This document shows positions 58,876 to 64,000 of a stretch of DNA of 64,000 nt, piece after piece; position 1 is the first letter of the stretch, and the number at the start of each line of letters is the position of its first letter. The notes below the pieces were generated by a model. The model ran no database searches. It was given only the letters and a program-made list of their open reading frames with translations, and was not told the origin of the DNA. Origin of the DNA: Geosiphon pyriformis (taxonomy: Eukaryota; Glomeromycota; Glomeromycetes; Archaeosporales; Geosiphonaceae). The position numbers were made by a program, and so were the translations under genes. The DNA lies in contig JAAOMT010000480.1 in the NCBI GenBank assembly GCA_016748015.1, positions 311,356 through 375,355 of the forward strand. Direction: 5' to 3'.

Positions 58876-61191
58876 ATGTCTGGCTTGGAACCTATATTAG
58901 TTTTGCAAGAATTTTGTGTCTCGAAAAAAGAAGTTGCTCTTCTAGATCATGAGTACGACCATATTTCATCCGATTATCAAGATCTTCGCCGTGCTTCCTT
59001 TCTTCAATTCGGAAGTCATACCTTTGAAAAAGATCACCCCACTACTTTTCAACAACAAAGTAATGGTGAGCCTTATGCTCTAGGGGTGTTATTTCACGCC
59101 TCAAAAACAAAGGAGCTCAACTATGATGAATATTTTTCTGACGCTACCGAAAATGCTGGCTTCTCCATGCCACTTACCTTTAGGGATCGCAGAAATTGGC
59201 TTAATGAACTTGATCACCTCGAAAGCAAACCACATCCTGTAGCACCAACTTATAAAATCCCCGAAATCATTGAAAGGAACCATATAGATGATGACCCACT
59301 TGATGATAATTACGAGTATGAAGAGCATGACAGCCCATTTGAAGAAACCAGCCCTATCATTGAAAACCCATTTATCCGCCAAATAGATCATAGTACTGTT
59401 ATAGAAGTGCCGGAGAAGGTAAATTCCAGCTTTGAAGGATCAATTTATCCCGAGATCGCGATAGATGATGGTTCCTTTGTGGTTGGTGAAATTGAGACTT
59501 CATCTATACCAAAATACCCTGGATCACAACCGGCTTCTCCACATATTATCCCAGATCAACAGCAACAACTCGAGTCAGACCCATTCCTCGAAGAACAGGA
59601 TCTCAAGGAGGCTGCATACGGGAGTTATCCAGAGCAGATTACTTCATCTAAAAGACAAAATTCAAGCGATTTTACAAAAGGTGGCAAAGCTCGCCCAAGA
59701 AGGCATTCTGTTACAGAAGAAGACCCAAAACGCCCAGGTTCATTAATCTCGTATATTGCTACGCTTAATTTAGATAAATTTTCTTTAATATTCTTATTTC
59801 ACTTTTTCAAGGCAAAAAGCGAGATGCTACGCTTATGTATCACGATCTCACCAAATCAGTATATAGGGCCAAATGGGCCAGATATGGGGAGGAATACAAA
59901 CCAGATAAGAAATGGCTCGATGAGAATATGACACCCTATGAACGTATTTCAGTAGATCGGGAGACTGTGATGTATTCTGTCAGAGTAATATTTCTATGCA
60001 ATCTTTTTCAACTATGAAATAACATTCTTTAGTCTCAATCTCTTTCTATTAATTGTTCCAATATTTGTTTTTCAGCCATTAAGTCAATTTTTGGATATAG
60101 CTAGTGATATATTTACTAGAAAAAGACCTGAACCTATTCGACCAAGAGGTAAACGAACTTGTGATATTTAGATACAAAAACATCAATATTTTTAAACTTT
60201 GAAATCAGCTTTATTCTAATATTTAACGTTTCCTTGAATTATACAGCTTCTGGTGATCGCAACGGACGGGTATCTTCTAAGCCTCATCAAGGTTCCTCAA
60301 AAGACAAACCAAAAGGTCGTATTAATTTATCATATTGCCCTACAAACTTAACGAGATCATGTCAAATAAATAATATCCATATTGCAAACTTTTTCGTTAA
60401 AGAGCCAAAGAAGCCCATCATTATGGTTCCACCAAACATGACAGAAATGATCACAATATATAATTCATCCGAGTTCTTCAGTAAGGGACAGTTAGTATAA
60501 AAAAGAAAATAAATTTTACATTATCACGTACATCATCTCAAGGACTTGAAACTGAATAAAAAATTATATTTTTAGATATTGTGATAGTATGAAAGCGCGT
60601 ACTCCTGGTTTGAAACCAACCTTTGTAGAATTCGAATACGAGGATAAAAAATATCAAGTCACCGATCTGGCGGATAATCTCAAGCCGGAGGATTGGTTAG
60701 TCGCATTTCCTGAAGACTTTCTATATAAAGCAGTTATTAGTTAGCGCGAGCTGTTTGATCGATACACTCGAATAAAACATGGTCATTTTACATTAGGGAC
60801 CGTGTCGTTGCTGTTATAGTGACTGGTAAGGATTGGCAATTTAAGAATTGGAAGTGGCAAAGCACTGAAGACATATTCAAGAATGGTAAGCTTGGCTTTT
60901 CAATTTCATATCTAATTGTTGTTTATGGCAAATTAATCATTTTTTAAATTCCAATATAGTCAAAGCATTTCATTTTAAATGGTCGCACATGGAAACTGAT
61001 AAAAACGTCCTGAGATGGGGTAAGGCTGTGGAAATAATCAATGTAAGTCCCTCTTGTTATTCTGTTGCCCATAACGAAATTAAAATATAAAATATATTCT
61101 CAATTCATAGATTTCTCGAGATTTTCGACATAAAGATTTCGAAGCCCAGAATGCTTTTTGGAAGGCCTTGTACAGTCACATTTACAAATAA
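58876..61191 (+). CDS. CDC73: Cdc73 (parafibromin) subunit of the Paf1 complex
   Basis: Paf1C travels with RNA polymerase II and supports histone modification and elongation. Eight exons: 58876-59737, 59812-59984, 60076-60148, 60247-60490, 60576-60695, 60797-60885, 60960-61042 and 61111-61191, all GT-AG with matching phase, giving 574 residues. The N-terminal domain is seen as PILVLQEFCVSKKEVALLD and FRDRRNWLNELDHL. The C-terminal Ras-like domain starts PIIMVPPNMTEMITIYNSSE, continues KPTFVEFEYEDKKYQVTDL, EDWDRVVAVIVTGKDWQFKN, VKAFHFKW and ends NAFWKALYSHIYK. The middle (about residues 110-290) is acidic and low complexity. The apparent stops near 60740 and 60820 lie inside or out of frame with the 101-nt intron 60696-60796. 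Confidence 0.9.
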
Positions 61192-62173
61192 TGAGGGAAA
61201 TAACTTATCAGAAAATGAGGTAAAAAGTCAAGATTATCATTTCGTGGATAGCTCAATTGTTAAATATTTTACATTTGTGACGTGAACGACGCAGATGACA
61301 TCTAATCACAAGAGTGATTTAAGCAATTATTAATCATGTAATAGTTATTTTAATTGATCACGTAAAGTGAGATCACAATTATCATGATATAAGCGGATGA
61401 AACTGCCGATAATACAACGACCATGAGAACAAATCTTCTATGAAATTTTTTGACTGATTAATGTTTCTTCACCACCAGAATCATAAGAAAAACCGGCCCA
61501 CTCAATTCAGGAAATACCGAGCTTTGGTTTCTGCTGATCAATAAACGTCCCTTGAGAGGGATTTATGAGATCCTAATACGCAGGTTAGATTGACTGATCA
61601 TAGGAAGAGGTTTTCTTGATTGGAAAGGCGTATCAAGAAGTTACATTGCAGCGCCATTATATATATGGTTTGGTATAACGCTAAGGTGTTGATCCTTGGC
61701 AAAATGAAAAAACAATCATTACAAAAATTGATGAAATAGATTATAATTTGTAAGTTTTATCGATTTTTTTCGTATCTTTGCGCTATAATTTCTAAATGTC
61801 TAAAAACTGGTGATTTGTATGCAGAATTATGAATAATATAATCTTAACCTCAATGAAATATTTCAAAGCCCTAATCTCATTTGGGTTGCTCTCACAGTTC
61901 AAACACTTGAAAAATTAAATCGTAACTTTTATGAATTGTAGGTCGCTATTAATCAACAATCCATTATTAAAACGATGCAGAATACTAAAAAAGCAGTTTT
62001 GAAGTGACACCCTCCAATGTGAAAGGTATTAATTTTTTCAAGATATGGGAGAACCAAAACATCATTTTCAGCATTACATTATTACTGTTATCACAATTGT
62101 TATATCAAAATAAAATCACAACCAAAAGAATTAAAAAGATTGGATACCGGTTACTTGCTTCGACAATCAACCA
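61192..62173. other. Intergenic region between CDC73 and RSC9 3' ends
   Basis: The two genes converge here. I see no convincing ORF, tRNA or transposon. 61480-61700 has coding-like GC and some pairing but stops in all frames. It probably contains both 3' UTRs. Confidence 0.5.
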
Positions 62174-64000
62174 TTAAACCGTCAAATTCCTCAAATTATA
62201 CATTGTCTCGGCCAAATATTTTGACAAAGGTCTGCACTTTACCAAAATATCAGATAATTCCGTCTCGTATGCAACAAAATACGGAGCCATTTTCTTTGAC
62301 CGGGACATATTACGTAGAATCAGACACGCGGTCAAAGGAATACCAATAGCTTCGCCATCTTGGTCCGACGATATATTTGTACGGTAAGTGAGGAAATTCC
62401 TTCGTTGATCTAAGGGTGTGGGTGTCACCAATACTGGGTAAGGCGACGGAGGGTGTGGTACGGCATCCGGTTCTATGGGGAAATGAATTTTAAGATGAGC
62501 TTGGACAGCGCCCCGATTTGTAGTCCCTGGGTTAAATCGACGGCATTCCATCCAATTACAGTCATACAAAATACTGTTCTCAGGCTGTTGCGATTGAATA
62601 TGTTTGTTGGGTAAATGATGATACAAAATATGTCGGTATACTTCCTCTCCAGAAATGAAAGGGGGCGCTAAACAACCATTCCATCGACATGTGAATTTTA
62701 GAGCTGGGAAAGAGCGAACCGAATGTAAGAACATGATGATAGAAATATTTTCAATAAATGAATTTGAAAAAAAGCAACGATTGGTATACAAAATTAGTAA
62801 CTCACACTTTTTGCTGGAGGGTTGCTCTCTTCCAGTATATGATCTTCGTTGGATACCCTGAATCATATACGTTAACTAATCTGTTAAGGATATTAACAGC
62901 AGTAATAGTTGTTGAAGAAATTGTATTATAAAGGATATTTAGTTGTGCTATCTGGAGCTGTAACCATCATGACAGCTGACTCAGGAAATGCACGGTTAAC
63001 ATGTTTAATCACTTCAGCAGCAGGCATCATGGGTATTGTTGATGTTAGGAACTGTTCGCGATAAGCAAACCACACTTCGGTTTGTAGCACGCTCTCGTTT
63101 GGAACGTATTCATAGACTAGCTTCAACCTTACATATGATATCAAGGATTAGAGTTTTGATTAATAATGGTGAAATTTGGATACAATATGAATACCTGCCA
63201 CGTAATTAAACTCAAAAAAGCAAAGTGAATTGAAAGAGTACCATTCTATAGTACGATATGGTTCGGGCAATTGATTGAAGGCGCCAGATAATTGGAGTTT
63301 GGGGACAATTGGCATAATGTCGTCAAAAGCAGCTTTTACGTAGTCTAGCGCTTGCCATCGCAGAAACCTGATCATCAAACGAACAAAATTACCAGGTGCA
63401 TATTGAACAATTCGATAAGCAATATCTTCATGCAACTCTAAGAACTGATATAACCAATCAAGAACAGCTGCAACTAGCTCTTCGTCTTCGATTAATAACA
63501 ATTCCATCATACGTTGAATTATTCTAGCTTCAATATCACGCAGAACACCAAGGTTATGTTCGTTGAGGGCCAAACTAGTCATGGATCGAATTCCCCCCAT
63601 AACCAAGGCTTTATCGTTGGAATATAACAATTCTGGCAAAACTTTAAGGAGCTCCTCATCTGGCCCTTTTAAAAACACATAAGGACAAATGTTTTCTATA
63701 ATATCCAAACAATATTGCCTGAGCTCAGTAAAGTGGCCGAGTACTTGCAACTTAAGCCCCTCCATTAAGTATTTCCGTAATGGTTTATACGCCGCCATGA
63801 GTTTGATATTGTGTTCTAAAAATGAAAGATTTCTAATAACCAAAAATGCTTGAAAAACACGCTGATGTCGTTGTTGAGTTCCTATCGAATCAAAAAAGGC
63901 ATCGTTCATTGAATCATCAATATTATCGAAAATCTCAATAGGATCCGACATAGCAGCAGTCCGATTATTAATAACTTTGCTACATTCTTCAAAAAAAGGA
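62174..64000 (-). CDS. RSC9: Rsc9/ARID2-like chromatin remodelling subunit, 5' end outside window
   Basis: Rsc9 is a DNA-binding subunit of the RSC/PBAF-type SWI/SNF remodeller. Exons: 63242 to beyond 64000, 62939-63127, 62806-62870 and 62174-62703. The visible protein begins in an alpha-helical repeat region (QQRHQRVFQAFLVIRNLSFL, LLPEL-type repeats), then an RFX-like winged-helix segment (YRTIEWLKLVYEYVPNE, FAYREQFL, MMPAAEVIKHVNRAFPES), KYMIQGIQRRSY, a C2H2 finger (FTCRWNGC...YRHILYHH), and a C-terminal helical end with IPLTACLILRNMSR. The reading frame is open up to the window edge, so an N-terminal ARID domain may lie beyond it. The second intron (62871-62938) has AT-AC ends. Confidence 0.82.
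62871..62938 (-). other. U12-type AT-AC intron in RSC9
   Basis: On the minus strand the 68-nt intron begins ATATCCTTT, a full match to the U12 donor consensus. It has the branch sequence ATCCTTAAC, with the branch A 13-14 nt before the 3' end, and ends TTAAC. Joining the flanks gives AA+G (Lys) and KYMIQGIQRRSY, which resumes the family's conserved stretch. No GT donor fits this junction, and without splicing the frame stops after KYPL. Confidence 0.85.

Noticed and set aside
60696-60796. Premature stop in CDC73
   Set aside because: The stop is inside a GT-AG intron whose removal restores EDWDRVVAV, the family sequence.
61480-61700. Small gene between CDC73 and RSC9
   Set aside because: Composition is coding-like but all frames have early stops and no splice set gives a recognisable protein.
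62926-62938. End of the RSC9 protein at KYPL-stop
   Set aside because: The conserved C-terminus continues downstream in phase once the AT-AC intron is removed.
1-64000. tRNA or rRNA genes
   Set aside because: I looked for cloverleaf B-box (GGTTCGANTCC-like) and rRNA-like high-GC blocks and saw none; a covariance search was not possible.

Overview
The window looks like a chromosome segment of an arbuscular mycorrhizal fungus (Glomeromycotina, Rhizophagus/Gigaspora-like). The reasons are intron-rich genes with fungal-type chromatin and transcription subunits, set in a very AT-rich background dominated by decayed retrotransposons whose CpG sites have largely become TpG/CpA. The genus is an inference: no rRNA or species marker is present.

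Layout. 1-10510: a near full-length Ty3/gypsy element on the minus strand (LTR, gag, CCHC knuckle, protease, CxxC zinc domain, a dUTPase-like domain, RT, RNase H, integrase, LTR), with a solo LTR of a second family inserted at 4063-5045. 10511-13807: the integrase half and 3' LTR of a second gypsy element on the plus strand. 13808-14975: the 3' end of a LINE. 15784-19462: host gene SPT20 (SAGA subunit, minus). 20000-55860: an array of at least six degenerate copies of one LINE family (ORF1 with CCHC, APE-type endonuclease, RT, RNase H) in alternating orientation. One copy carries a 4.27-kb pogo/Tigger-like DNA transposon inserted at a TA; another is split by two solo LTRs with 4-bp target duplications. 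The copies at 34140-40420 and 40780-47517 are the best preserved. 57009-58699: a class I histone deacetylase (Hos2/HDAC3-like, minus), divergent across 176 bp from CDC73 (Paf1 complex, plus, 58876-61191). 62174-64000: an Rsc9-like chromatin-remodelling subunit (minus), truncated by the window edge.

The four host genes all act on transcription or chromatin (SAGA, a Set3C/HDAC3-type deacetylase, Paf1C, RSC). The transposons all appear inactivated by stops, frameshifts or deletions. The most notable signals are: a minor-spliceosome (U12) AT-AC intron in the RSC9 gene, supported by donor, branch point, spacing and reading frame; uninterrupted 10-bp and 20-bp phased arrays inside the LTRs of two gypsy families; a dUTPase-like domain in the gypsy polyprotein; and nested insertions with readable target-site duplications.
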